Assembly (NCBI RefSeq): GCF_947179515.1 | Contig: NC_067485.1 | Coordinates: 11,226,096-11,290,095, forward strand | Origin: Apodemus sylvaticus | Taxonomy: Eukaryota; Chordata; Mammalia; Rodentia; Muridae | Direction: 5' to 3' | Length of the DNA stretch: 64,000 nucleotides | In this document: positions 21,948-32,000 of the stretch, piece by piece | Position numbering within the stretch: position 1 is the first letter of the stretch | How the letters are laid out: every line of letters begins with the position of its first letter | The notes under the pieces: generated by a model | The model's input: the letters and a program-made list of their open reading frames with translations, nothing else | The model's database searches: none | What the model was told of the DNA's origin: nothing | Position numbers and translations under genes: made by a program

Positions 21948-23290
21948 AAATTTTAATTTTTTAACGTGTGAAAAATGACAAAGATCATCTTGCCTTCCCT
22001 CTGCTGAGCCCGGTGTCCCTAGGGCCATCCTGACTTTAAGGACAGGCGCAATGGTGGGCGTGGGCTCTGCTCGCTCTCTAAGCTTCCCTTAGAGGTGCAC
22101 AAATGAGAAGAGAAAGCACCAATTCTGCAGCTAGCCAGCGACCACGCCCACCACAAGCCCCTCTGGATACTTGCACCCCTAGGGCCTTCCAGGCTAGCAA
22201 CATCAAAGAGCAAACGGTAACCTGGGAGCAAGGCTAGCCCTCCATGAACCTAAGATACCTGGCCCCGGTCTCTGGATCTCTCAAAGCAGCGCTTCACCAC
22301 AAGGCTTGCAGACAGTAGAGAGGTCCTAGTCTGCAGTCACACATCCAGACACCCCCTGGCTAAGTCACCTGCTTCCTGATTCTAGAATCTTGGGTGAGTT
22401 GTTTTTTCCTCACTGTGTCTGTTTCTGCACTGGCAAATGAACAATTTAAAAGTACCAATTTAAGGGAAGTTACCCCTGTCAAAGTGACATATAAAATATA
22501 TACATGAATGCCACCCTTAAGTACCATCATCGCCTAAGCATGGTGTCCTGCATCCTGATAACTGCTTCATACGATCTTAAGTCCTCCTCACGGGTGCTTG
22601 GATGGGCACCATGACCACCTACAGGTTTACACAGAGTAAAAAAAAAAAAAGCCTTTTAATGGAGAGTCACGTGCTGGTGAATAGTGGGGCAGGGTGGAAT
22701 TTCATCCACCACCGTCTGGTGCGGTGTTCACAAGGTGGGACGGCCTCCCTCCCGTTACCATGGTCATAGCTGCTACCTGGCTTTACAGAATCAGTACAGA
22801 ATCTGTGGAGAACAAGTACCCCGGGTTCTCCACAGCCCCTGGATAGTCACACATGACCACCATACTATAGACCCCTTCTAGGAGTTGCTAGTCCTCTCCA
22901 CGCCTCACCCCACCCCCGCCCACTCCGTGAACCAGTGACTCGATCAAAGACTTATACAATCTGTGATAAGCCCTTAACTCCACCTGGCCTTGAGCTTGGA
23001 CCACAAGCCCAGCAAGCACAATAGAGACCAACACCGCAGGGGGCGAGCCTGCTGGCATTCTCCCTTGGCACCTGCTTGAAAACTCCAGGATTTGAGCCAG
23101 GCCTGGGTCTCTGTGTGGCTTCGGACATTAAACCTGTGTGGCCTGAGAAGTGTCCGCAGGAAACAGAAAAGCAGCACCCTTCAGCAGGCTGTGCTCCCGC
23201 CTGACCTTCTCCAAGACACCGAGGGATGGGTGTGCAAGTGCGTGAAGGTGGGCGTACTGTGGAGCGACAGGGTAGCAGATGTGAATATGT
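21948..23290. other. non-coding proximal upstream region of Cxcl14
   Basis: It carries a short A-run at about 22639-22650 and weak MIR-like words at 22370-22620. No gene seen. GC content rises from about 23000 towards the Cxcl14 promoter. Confidence 0.45.
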
Positions 23291-23401
23291 GCGTGTGCGC
23301 GCGTGGCTCCGAGTGTGCGCCGCTGGGATCGCGATGGGTCCGGGGCGGGCGGCAGGGCGGGCTGGGAGATCTCCTCCCCCCACCACATTGAGAAATCTCA
23401 G

Positions 23402-23490
23402 TGAGTCACCGAGTGGTTCTGCATATTAATGAGCTCGCTCTCCGAGAGGGCAGGAGCGAATTTAAAAGAGGCCAGGGTGGGCGGAGGGAA
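23402..23490 (+). promoter_or_regulatory. Cxcl14: Cxcl14 core promoter
   Basis: Seen in order: a consensus AP-1 site TGAGTCA at 23402-23408, a POU-like GCATATTAAT at 23421-23430, a TATA-like TTTAAAAG at 23461-23468, and a GC box GGGCGG at 23479-23484. The TATA-like box predicts transcription starting near 23490, about 210 nt before the ATG. The start position is inferred from spacing only. Confidence 0.65.
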
Positions 23491-23703
23491 GCTGTGGGGA
23501 GATCGCAGCACCCAGCGCCAAGCGCAGCGCAGCACCGCGACAGACGGCAGGAGCACCCATCGACGGGCGCAGCTGGAGCGAGCCGAGCAGAGAGAGGCGT
23601 GCTCGAAACCCAGAACCAAGCCGGGCGGCATCCCCCGGCCGCCGCACGCACAGGCCGGCGCCCTCCTCGCCTCGCTGCTCCCCACCGCGCCCCTCCGGCC
23701 AAC
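23490..23703 (+). other. Cxcl14: Cxcl14 5'UTR (predicted)
   Basis: GC-rich leader with no ATG upstream of the coding start, so scanning ribosomes should reach 23704 directly. The start context GCCAACATGA has A at -3. The 5' limit is a prediction from the TATA-like box. Confidence 0.6.
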
Positions 23704-23767
23704 ATGAGGCTCCTGGCGGCCGCGCTGCTCCTGCTGCTCCTGGCGCTGTGCGCCTCGCGCGTGGATG
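23704..23767 (+). CDS. Cxcl14: Cxcl14 coding exon 1
   Basis: Encodes the signal peptide, MRLLAAALLLLLLALCASRV then D and the first base of G22. Ends at a GTGAGT donor. The phase-1 junction is completed by GG from exon 2. Confidence 0.97.
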
Positions 23768-26700
23768 GTGAGTGCCGCGAGGGCCCTCTGTCGCGGTCCT
23801 GTCCTGTCCTAGGGAGCCCAAGCACCACCGAGGCATCCCGGAACCCGGGGGGTCCCGGGCGGGCACCTTGGGCGGTCGCGGAGACCCGAGCGGCGACTCA
23901 GCAGCCGGGCCGCGCTCTCCCGCAGGGTCCAAGTGTAAATGTTCCCGGAAGGGGCCCAAGATCCGCTACAGCGACGTGAAGAAGCTGGAAATGAAGCCAA
24001 AGTACCCACACTGCGAGGAGAAGATGGTTATGTGAGTTCTGGGGTAGCATGCCCCGTGACGGGGCCCAACCTGGGGTTGGGTCGGGCTGATAACGCCTTT
24101 CTCTCTGCCTTTTTCCAAGGCCCCGGAGAGCAGTTTCTAACCGGTTGGCAAGTCCTGGGGACGTTACTTGACAGTCTGCAAAAGGGGATGGGGGTGTCTT
24201 TGGCCGGTCCCTCTGAGCCTGTCCTTGTTAGGATTCAAAGTGGCAGGCGAGGTTTACTGTGGGCTAATGGTTCTGGTGCGCCCGCTCAGAACATCTACAC
24301 CAGATCCGCTCGGGACACACACCCAGCCTGTTGGGTCGGCTGTGCTGCCTTCCTCTTTCTGAAGAGAGAAGTAACTTTTCCTTTCAGCGCCACAGCGGTG
24401 GACACTTTGGGGCTCCCAGGGCTTTCTATGTGAGAATGCTCCCGTCTCTTCTGCCTCGGGGGTCCGTACATCTGAACAGTGTTGGAGAAAGCGCTCTGCT
24501 GGGGTTAATGCGCCATGCCACCGCTGCAGCCTGCTTAGTGGGGATGCAGGCAAAGTCTTCAAAACTGGGGCAGAGAGAGAACACTGAGTTTCCTTGCGCC
24601 TCAGCCTTCCCAATTAACCACTTGAAGCCAGCGCTGCCGTTTCCCCCATCAATACACTCTTGGCCAGGAAGGCAGCCCTTGGCAAAACAGCTCCCAAATA
24701 TTTGCCATGGACCATTGGCCCCTCTTCCCCTCCCCCAGAAACAGGACACACTCTATTCTCGGTCTGGGCAAGTGCCTTCCACGACTGCCCTTGCTTGCCC
24801 AAAGGCCTTCACGCTGCGTCTGTGAAGGAAGGGCACACCCCCCACCCACCAGGCACCTCACCACCTCCATCCGCTGAAGTTCAGGGAACTCAGAGAGCCA
24901 CAGGGCCTGAGCTGACCCGAGTCATGAGCTTCCCAATTAACAGCCTTTCTCCGGCCTTTGTCTTGCCGGTCAGAGAAAGGAAAACTACCCTTTTAGATTT
25001 GGGCTGGCTGGGGCTAAAATGCCACAGGCAAGAGTCACAAGAACCTTCGAATTTCTAGTTAGGCGGTTCAAAATGTCATAGAAGATCGCAAGTTGTCTTT
25101 GAGACCTTGCAGGGGACCCCCGCCCCCCCAAAAAAGCATCAGCAACTCAAAAAAGAGAAGGCTCCCCCACAGACAGGCTTTCCTTGACTAACCGGGAAAT
25201 TATAGGCAAGGAAGGCTTCCTGTAGCCTTAGGGAAACTTGCAGGGGCCACATGGAGACCACCTCCCTAGGCCTCCCTTCCCACCCCAACTTTTGACAGGC
25301 CAGCGGTTTCTCTCCCAGTATATCAGACAAGGGACCCACACTTTTTTGCCAAAACAGGTTTTCAGCCACAAAAGCTGAAGGCAAGGTTTCCAGCTTCCTG
25401 AGTCATCTAGAAATTTCTGCTGGGGTCGAGGGGGTGTCATGGGGTGGGGGTAGGGGGTCAGTGTGTCTTCTGAGTGCAAGTCCTTGCAATCAGGACATGG
25501 GAAGGTTCAGATCCCCCCCTTTTTTAAATATATGCACTTATTATTGGGGTGGGCATAGGCATGCCGTGACCCATGTGTGACCAGAGGACAACTTGCAGGC
25601 CTGCTTTCCACCAGGTATGGCCCAGGAATCAAACACAGCTCCGGGCTTGCTGGCAAAAACACGTACCTACTGAGCCATCCTGCCAGCCCAAGTCCAAGTT
25701 ATTGAAGGAAAATCTGTGTCATATGTCCATGCAGTTATGATCCAAACCATCGGCACCCCAGAATTGCTGGGGAGTGAGACCCAGAATTTCTAATAGTTGT
25801 CAGGTCTTGGATCCCAGATTCTGTACCCTGCTTCTGATTTGCGTAACCCCAGTATTCTGAGAAAGCTCTGGGCACCTCTGTGGGGGGTGGGGCAGAGAAC
25901 TGAATCCTTTTGTATGCTCTATGTCCTTCAGAAGTAGGATGTTCAGGCTGCACTCTGGCCTACGAAGAAAGGGTTGGGGGGGTTGTTGTTTGTTGTTTAT
26001 TTTTACTGGAGTTTGCCATTCAGGGCAACAGCAGCATTGTTTGGGTTTGGAAGAAATACAGGTGGTAATTCCTGCGGGTTGGTAGAGGTATAGAGGGAGG
26101 GCCATGCTCAGAGCCTGCAAGGATCCGCCTGTCTCCAGGGAAGCACGATCCAATTACCTGGTCTTATCGGATGTCCATCGCTGGTCTTAGAGGAAAAACA
26201 CACTCCTGACAAAGCTTTTTGTCCCCATTCTGCTTGCAAGACCTTGCTTGCGTTCCTACAGATCGGAAGTTGTGCTCACAGCAAGCCTGCCCCTTCTAGA
26301 ATGTGGCCTATAAACCCTGACTCTTCCCCTTGGAACCACATGGGGAACAAACTTCCCCATCTTTCTACTCTCATCTCCAACTCTCCTTCTGTGACCCATC
26401 GGGAAGTCGTATTCTGATTTGTTCCAAGAGCCTAATTCTTCCCCATTGTCCACCTTTGTCCTCCCAGAAGCTTCCTGTAACCCCTGCTTGTATCTCCCTG
26501 GTCAGCCTGGCTGAGAGAGGTACCTCAGACCATCCAGGACTGAGCTCTCACATGGAGTTTGTCTGTCCCCTGGCTGCCTCATCTCTCGTGACTATTTAGT
26601 AATTAATAGCTAAGTCCCTGGACACCTACCAAGGGCTGAGTACTCACCATAGGATACATCTTTAGCTCCTTCAGTAGCCCTGTGACACAGGCCCTTTTAT

Positions 26701-29700
26701 TATCCCTATTTTACACAGAGCAGACAGAGTCAGACAGGTCACAAGGATTCAAACTCGGCCGACTGCTCTCAATACTGCTCCTGCTTCTCCCTGCACAGCT
26801 AGGCCTCTGTGGAGTGTTGGAGCTTTTGCTGAGAGAGGCCCAGAGAAGAAAGGTTTTATTTTTCTGCCCCCAAATGAGATAATTGCACCCTCACTCTCAA
26901 GCATCAAATTGGGCTACCAAGCCAGGGCAGCTCAGCAAATCCTCAGCCCAGGGACAAGCTGTAGAGGGAGCAGGAGCTGGGTCAACTGTCAGGGACTATG
27001 GTGTCTGCAGGGTGGGACTCAGCCCCTATGTGGGACTTGACATGAGCGCCTTCTCGCCGGGCTCTGTCTACATCCGGAAAGCTCCCGCTGATCATTGTTC
27101 CCCAAAAGAGGCTGTCCTGGGAAAATCTGGGTGCAGAGGCAGGGGGTAGGGTCTCCCACTCACTCCCCAAGGCTAAACCCATCATGAAGTCTGAGACATA
27201 AAACATTACAAAAGGCTCACCAGGGATTATCGGGCACTTGAAGCAGGGAGGGACCAAGCAGCCCAGTGCTCTGATCCTGTAGACAGTTATTCAGTTACCT
27301 CAATCCTGATCCCATTCTGCTCTGTTTCAGCATCACCACCAAGAGCATGTCCAGGTACCGGGGCCAGGAGCACTGCCTGCATCCTAAGCTGCAAAGCACC
27401 AAGCGCTTCATCAAATGGTACAATGCCTGGAACGAGAAGCGCAGGTACACCTCTTCTCCATGCCCCGTCCACCCCACCCCGCCCCACCCACCTCCACCCG
27501 TGCCCATCCCCACCCTCTCAGAAGGGCTTGGCTATTGGCTATAGCTTCCAGGACAGGAAGGGACCCACACACCATGTCATCTACCTGCCTCGTCTGACGT
27601 GTGACACCCACACAATACCCACAAAAGTAGACACCCTACCACTGTTTCCATATCCCCACTGATGGGGACCTCACCGCTTCACAAGGGAGGCTGTTGCCTT
27701 CTGCACAGCTATGCACACTGAAGGTGTGTCCTTTCATGAACAAAAATTCCACCTCGTTCTATCTCTCGTATTATAGACTTTTGTGAATATTTTTAAAGGT
27801 TTATTTTTTATCTTATGTATATGGGTGTTAAGCCTGCATATACATATGTGTGCCCCCTGCATGTCTGGTGCCTGTGGACTTCAAAAAAGGCTCATCAGAT
27901 GCCCTGACACTGCAGTTACAGGTGGTCGTGAGCTGCTGTGTGGGTGCCAGGAACCAAACCCAGGCCCTCTACAAGAGCAGCGATGCTCTGAACTGTTGAG
28001 CCGTCCCTCTGGACCCTAACTTTCGTATTATAGTCTTAATTGCTCCTTTTATGTAAGCCATATAAGCTGGAGATGGACGGGTGAGCCCCTGGCATAGCTG
28101 TCCCCTGTTAACTTTAGGGGGTGGGTCTGACAGTTCATTAGCCAAAAAGCCTGTAGGTGAACAGTAATGACAAGGGTGACCCCTGCCAGCAAGGTGGTTT
28201 CCTCTCCGAAATGCCCCACGTCCTGTCCTTCCTGGGCACCTGAATAGTTTTCTTAGGCAGATCCTGAGTGCTGCACTTGAGTTCAGCACCTTCCAATCAG
28301 AGCCTCTTTACCTAAAGGGGCAGTAGCTGAGATGGTCAGTTCCTTGAATCAGACACCCCGATGACGGGCATTTTCATATAACCAGAAGGGGGCTCCCTAG
28401 TTCTAATCCTGGGGTCCTAGGTCTGGTCTTGGAAGGAGAGGCTAGTTCTCAGGTCCTTTGTATGGAGTCCTGAAGTAGGCCACTCTTCAAACACCCAAGG
28501 CCTGTTTTATCTTTACCTGCAAAGCAAAGCTAAGGAAGGACACACACTTAGCTTTGGAGTGCCCTCCAAGGATTCGATCAGCTTGGCCTAAGGGGGGGAA
28601 CCAGACCAGGTGGGGACAGGGTGTGACTGCCTTCACCGTACTGGGAAAAGTCGGGGCAAGACCTGTGTGGGGTGTGGGTCCCTGGAGCTGCCTCTCCCAG
28701 CAGGTGGCCTTGTGCTCCTCACATACACACCCGGCCACTGGCCTCCGCCCTGTGAGCAGCTCTCTCATGGCTGACACCCCTGTTCAGCTGCTGCACCTGA
28801 ATCCTTTCTTGCTCCCTCCAAAACTGCCTCATCTGCAGTTCCCTGAAATAGAAAGTGGTGAGGTGAGCGACTAGTTCCTCTGTATCTGATGGGAAGGAAG
28901 CCCTCTTTCTGGTCAGAGCATGCAGCTCACATAGCAGAAGCACGGCCTGGCCCCCCCACCCCCACCCCACCCCATCCCCACCCCCCAGCTTGTGTCATCA
29001 GAAGCAGAATGACCCCAGCTGATGGAGAGTTGGGGAGACTTCCTCAGACTACTGGAGATATTCAAACCTCTACCCACCTGATTCCCTCTACCCGGGCCGT
29101 GGCTTTGAAGAGGAGGCGTCTGTGGATTTTCTGCAGCCCCACCCCTTTCCCACCCCACCTTGTCTGCTTTTGCAGGTTGCTCTCGTGAAGGCTGAAGAGA
29201 GCCTCCACTAGCAGGCTTCTGCCGATTTGCTAGCTAACCTTTTCAGGGCTGTTTGCCTGTTTGTCGAGACAAAGTCTCGTATGGCCCAGTCTAGTATCAA
29301 CTCAACCTCAGGACAAAGGATAGCCTTGAACCCTGAACCCTAGCCTGTCTATCTCCCATATGTTGGGATTTCAGGTCTATGTCACACTCTACTGAGTTCA
29401 TCCCTTTCTTAGGACACTGAGGCACCTGGGACAGAAAATTGCCATGCCTCCCCTTTCTCTTTCTATCCCTTTCCTCGCAAACGATTAAAAATGGCTTAAT
29501 GAATGGAGATGGAGATAAAAAGAACTGTTCAAAGCCAGAGAGAACAAACATCATGTTCCATAGTTCAGAAGGGAGTCAGGAGGAAACATGGCGCCGGGTC
29601 CATGGCACCAACAGCTGAGCTCGAAGCACTGTAGAAACCAGAATCTCTGGCTGTCAGGAGAGGCAGCTACGTGATACAGCCCATTGTGTTTCTATTTTAT

Positions 29701-30231
29701 TTATGTGCATGCATCTGTGTGCCTGTATGCCCTGGGCGTTCAGGTGCCCAAGGTGGCCACTAGAGGGCATTGGACGCCCCTTGAGCGGGAGGTGTAGGGG
29801 TTTGGGAGCCCCTGATGAGGATGCTGGGAATTGAACTTGGTCCGCTGACAGAGCAGTGACAGATATTTGAGCACCATCTCTCTGGCCCACAGGCAGTTTA
29901 TTTCAATGCACGATTAGGGGTTCTCCCTCGGAAATCAGGAACAAGCTCGATTAGGGTTTCTCCCTCAGAAATCAGAAACAAGCAAGCAGGAAGAGTAAGT
30001 GAGCATCCCAGCCCGGCCCTAGGATTACGGGGTGAGCATCCAGGCCCATCTGTGGGGAGTTTTTGCGTAGGTTTTAATCACGTCTTTCGAACCAGCTCTC
30101 CTCTCCTGGCCCCAGACCCGGGAGAGGGTCCACAGATGAAACCACTCGACGGGAGCTTCGAGCAGCCCTACACCACATCCTGAGCTACTTACACCTGTGT
30201 GTGCTCTCTTCCCAGGGTCTATGAAGAATAG
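23704..30231 (+). CDS. Cxcl14: C-X-C motif chemokine 14 (BRAK), four coding exons
   Basis: A secreted chemokine of 99 residues, known for constitutive epithelial expression and effects on monocytes, dendritic cells and NK cells; its receptor biology is unsettled, and modulation of CXCR4 signalling has been proposed. The coding sequence joins 23704-23767, 23926-24031, 27331-27444 and 30216-30231 (64+106+114+16 = 300 nt including TAG), all with GT-AG introns. Residues 1-22 are a leucine-rich signal peptide ending VDG. The mature 77-residue protein starts SKCKCSRKG. The CXC motif is C25-K-C27, without an ELR triplet and with only two residues before the first cysteine. C51 (YPHCEEK) and C72 (QEHCLHP) complete the four-cysteine chemokine fold. 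The five-residue insertion MSRYR (63-67) corresponds to the CXCL14-specific segment linked to proteasomal turnover in the human protein. The C-terminal helix holds the WYNAWNEKRR segment. I see no frameshift, and the gene appears intact. Confidence 0.99.
23926..24031 (+). CDS. Cxcl14: Cxcl14 coding exon 2
   Basis: Preceded by CCCGCAG after a very short 158-bp intron. Encodes the mature N-terminus, the CXC motif and the first beta strand up to MVI. Ends at GTGAGT, leaving an AT whose third base comes from exon 3. Confidence 0.97.
25521..25691 (-). mobile_element. B2/B3-type SINE in Cxcl14 intron 2
   Basis: It starts with the reverse tail (TTTTTTAAATATATGCACTT) and continues GACCAGAGGACAACTTGCAG. 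It ends CTACTGAGCCATCCTGCCAG, the reverse B2 head containing the tRNA-derived A box. It lies antisense to Cxcl14. Confidence 0.75.
26605..26765 (-). repeat. MIR relic in Cxcl14 intron 2
   Basis: CCTACCAAGGGCTGAGTACT, 'TTTTATTATCCCTATTTTAC' and 'CAAGGATTCAAACTCGG' form a well-ordered reverse MIR. Confidence 0.75.
27331..27444 (+). CDS. Cxcl14: Cxcl14 coding exon 3
   Basis: Follows TGTTTCAG. Encodes ITTKSMSRYRGQEHCLHPKL and the C-terminal helix to EKR plus two bases of R95. The donor is GTACAC, a weaker 5' splice site than those of exons 1 and 2. Confidence 0.97.
27796..28018 (-). mobile_element. B2/B3-type SINE in Cxcl14 intron 3
   Basis: Reverse order: AAAGGTTTATTTTTTATCTT tail, GTGCCTGTGGACTTCA, GTGTGGGTGCCAGGAACCAA, ACTGTTGAGCCGTCCCTCTG head. 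Confidence 0.8.
29247..29390 (-). repeat. old B1-like relic
   Basis: TGTTTGTCGAGACAAAGTCT at one end and ATGTTGGGATTTCAGGTCTA near the other correspond to the reverse B1 tail and box regions. The middle is highly diverged. Confidence 0.4.
29691..29888 (-). mobile_element. B2/B3-type SINE carrying a CTCF-like motif
   Basis: It begins TCTATTTTATTTATGTGCAT and includes GGTGCCCAAGGTGGCCACTA. It ends with a diverged head, GAGCACCATCTCTCTGGCCC. The motif CCACTAGAGGGCAT is at 29757-29770. Confidence 0.75.
29757..29770 (+). promoter_or_regulatory. candidate CTCF site (SINE-borne)
   Basis: CCACTAGAGGGCAT matches 13 of 14 positions of the common CTCF core CCASYAGRKGGCRS. B2-family SINEs are known to have spread CTCF sites in rodents. 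Binding is not demonstrated by sequence alone. Confidence 0.55.
30216..30231 (+). CDS. Cxcl14: Cxcl14 coding exon 4 (terminal coding part)
   Basis: After CTTCCCAG, GGTCTATGAAGAATAG completes R95 and encodes VYEE and the TAG stop. Only 16 coding bases lie in this exon; the rest is 3'UTR. It is too short to stand out as an open frame. Confidence 0.97.
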
Positions 30232-31420
30232 GGTGGACGATCTTGGAAAGACAAACTCCAGGCCAGTTGAGAGACTTCAGCAGAGGACTTTGCAGATTAA
30301 AATAAAAGCCCTTTCTTTCTCACAAGCATAAGACAAGTTATATATTGCCATGAAGCTCTTCTTACCAGGGTCAGTTTTTACATTTTATAGCTGTGTGTGA
30401 AAGGCTTCCAGATGTGAGATCCAGCTCTCCTGTGCACCAGACTTCATTACAAGTGGCTTTTTGCCGGGGGTTTGTTCGGGGGAGGGGGAACCTCAAGCCT
30501 TTCCTTTTTAAAATAAGGGGTTTTGTATTTGCCCATACGTCACCACACATCTGAGCTTTATAAGCGCCTGGGAGGAACAATGAGCGAGGTGGAGGCAATT
30601 CACCGCGCTGCTGCTCTGGTCCAGGCTTGCGAAGCTTCCGCTCAGAGAGCCTGGCGCCTCTGCACAGCTGCCATGGGCTCTCCTGGGCTTAGGACTGGTC
30701 AGGGTTTCAGTGTGACTCCACAGTGGCCCCTTCTATCTCTGTGCCTAGAGGAACTCAGTCTAGTTACCTGAACGAGCATCCTCCCCACCTCAACCCCCAC
30801 CCCTCAGCTCATCCCCTGACTCAACCAGGCAGGTGATCCTTAAAGGAGCTGGAGGGTTGCAACCTGAGGGTTTCTGAAAGGTCCGCTCTCTGCTTTGGTG
30901 GACGATGCTTCTGAAGCATCAAAAGTCCCAGCAGTGCTAGAAAACAATGTTTGGAGAGGGGAAGACTCGATTAGATGCAGGACACACAGCCAGAGCTACG
31001 CATCCTATTGGCAAGGGGAACCCCACAAAGCTTTGTTTCTTTCCCCTCACCCCAATAGAAAGCACATTCCCCCTCAATGCATATGCAAACAGCACGGTCC
31101 TCTGACTTAGAATGATCCTGCACCCTACCCTCTCCTGTGTATATATTGCCTTCAGCACCCCACCCCCACGCCGCACAGGGCCCCTCAGCAGAGGCCACAC
31201 TGTACGGCTGTGTATCTGCTATGTAAATGCTGAGAACCCATGACTGCTGCATGCAGGGTTCATGTTCTTTCTAAGAAGAAAAAAGAAAGTAATAAAATAT
31301 ATTTGAAGTTACCAAAATTCTGGGCTCCTGGGCTTTTTCCCCCCTCTGTCTAGTGAACCCAAATGACAATAAAATGTTTGCCACGTCCTAAATAAACTGG
31401 CACAGATGTGTTGGGAGAGA
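30232..31420 (+). other. Cxcl14: Cxcl14 3'UTR and polyadenylation zone
   Basis: About 1.1 kb, repeat-free, with AT-rich and conserved-looking parts (for example 30500-30570). AATAAA occurs at 30301-30306, 31291-31296, 31368-31373 and 31391-31396. The signal at 31291 fits the known roughly 1.6-kb mRNA size best. The first would make a much shorter transcript. Exact cleavage points cannot be read from sequence. Confidence 0.75.
31291..31396 (+). terminator. Cxcl14: cluster of three poly(A) signals for Cxcl14
   Basis: Three AATAAA hexamers within 106 bases, with T-rich DNA between the first and second (31331-31339). The first is probably the main signal, giving cleavage near 31310. Confidence 0.65.
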
Positions 31421-31794
31421 AAAATTGGTGTTTCTCAAGTACCTGTCTCTATGGAATGTGGTGCTGTTGCTCTCTTTGGAAGCCAGAAGGCCAGGCCTGG
31501 AGGGGGACGCTCCCCACTCCTCGCTGATGGAAGCAGGCAGGTGGGATGCAGGACTAAAGAGGCAAGGAGGAGGCAGCCCAAGATGCTCTGGTGGGGGGGC
31601 CCAGCTCTGAGACACCAGACTGTGTGGTAGCCGAGGAGGGAGATGTTGTGGTCCTTATTCTTCTTCCCGGAGATGCCTGTGACCTCAGAGCACACAGATG
31701 CTATTTCTAGGGACTGGATGATGGAGGGCTCCAGGCCTGGTGACCTGTGTCTTACTGAGTAGAGCTCAAGTCAGCGAGCTTCATCTGTCATCCA
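31421..31794. other. non-coding stretch just past Cxcl14
   Basis: No gene or recognisable repeat. Overlapping small frames on both strands are noise. Confidence 0.5.
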
Positions 31795-32000
31795 CCCTCA
31801 AGGGGACATGTCCCCAGACTAGGGACCGGAGCCATGTACTCCTTTACCCTCAAGGGGACAGTCCCCAGACTAGGAACCTGCAACTATATATCCTTAACTG
31901 TCAAGGAGACAGTCACCAGACTAGGGACCTGAGCTATAAACTCCTGTACTCTCAAGGGGACAGTCCCCAGACTAGGGACCTGAGCTATATACTCCTTTGC
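31795..32000. repeat. minisatellite, 51-52-bp unit, four copies, each with a hairpin core
   Basis: Units begin CCCTCAAGGGGACA..., continue GTCCCCAGACTAGGGACCTG and end with a TATACTCCTTT-type segment. TCAAGG recurs at 31798, 31850, 31901 and 31952. The first copy holds the perfect palindrome GGGGACATGTCCCC. Two others hold GGGGACAGTCCCC with one unpaired base. Confidence 0.95.

Larger units (their letters stand above)
23290..24050. promoter_or_regulatory. Cxcl14: CpG island over Cxcl14 promoter, exon 1 and exon 2
   Basis: CG dinucleotides are dense from about 23290 through exon 2, in contrast to the CpG-poor surroundings. CXCL14 is known to be silenced by promoter methylation in several human cancers, so this is the expected regulatory island. 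I estimated the edges by eye and did not compute them. Confidence 0.8.
24032..27330 (+). other. Cxcl14: Cxcl14 intron 2
   Basis: 3.3 kb, GTGAGT to TTTCAG. Contains a B2/B3-type SINE (25521-25691) and a MIR relic (26605-26765). The other open frames in it, such as 24331-24825, have no protein homology I recognise. Confidence 0.93.
27445..30215 (+). other. Cxcl14: Cxcl14 intron 3
   Basis: 2.77 kb, GTACAC to TTCCCAG. Holds two antisense B2/B3-type SINEs (27796-28018 and 29691-29888), the second carrying a CTCF-like site, and a decayed B1-like relic near 29247-29390. Confidence 0.93.

Noticed and set aside
23401..23979. 192-codon + strand frame over the Cxcl14 promoter and exon 1
   Set aside because: It reads through promoter, 5'UTR and intron 1. 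Its ATG lies before the predicted transcription start.
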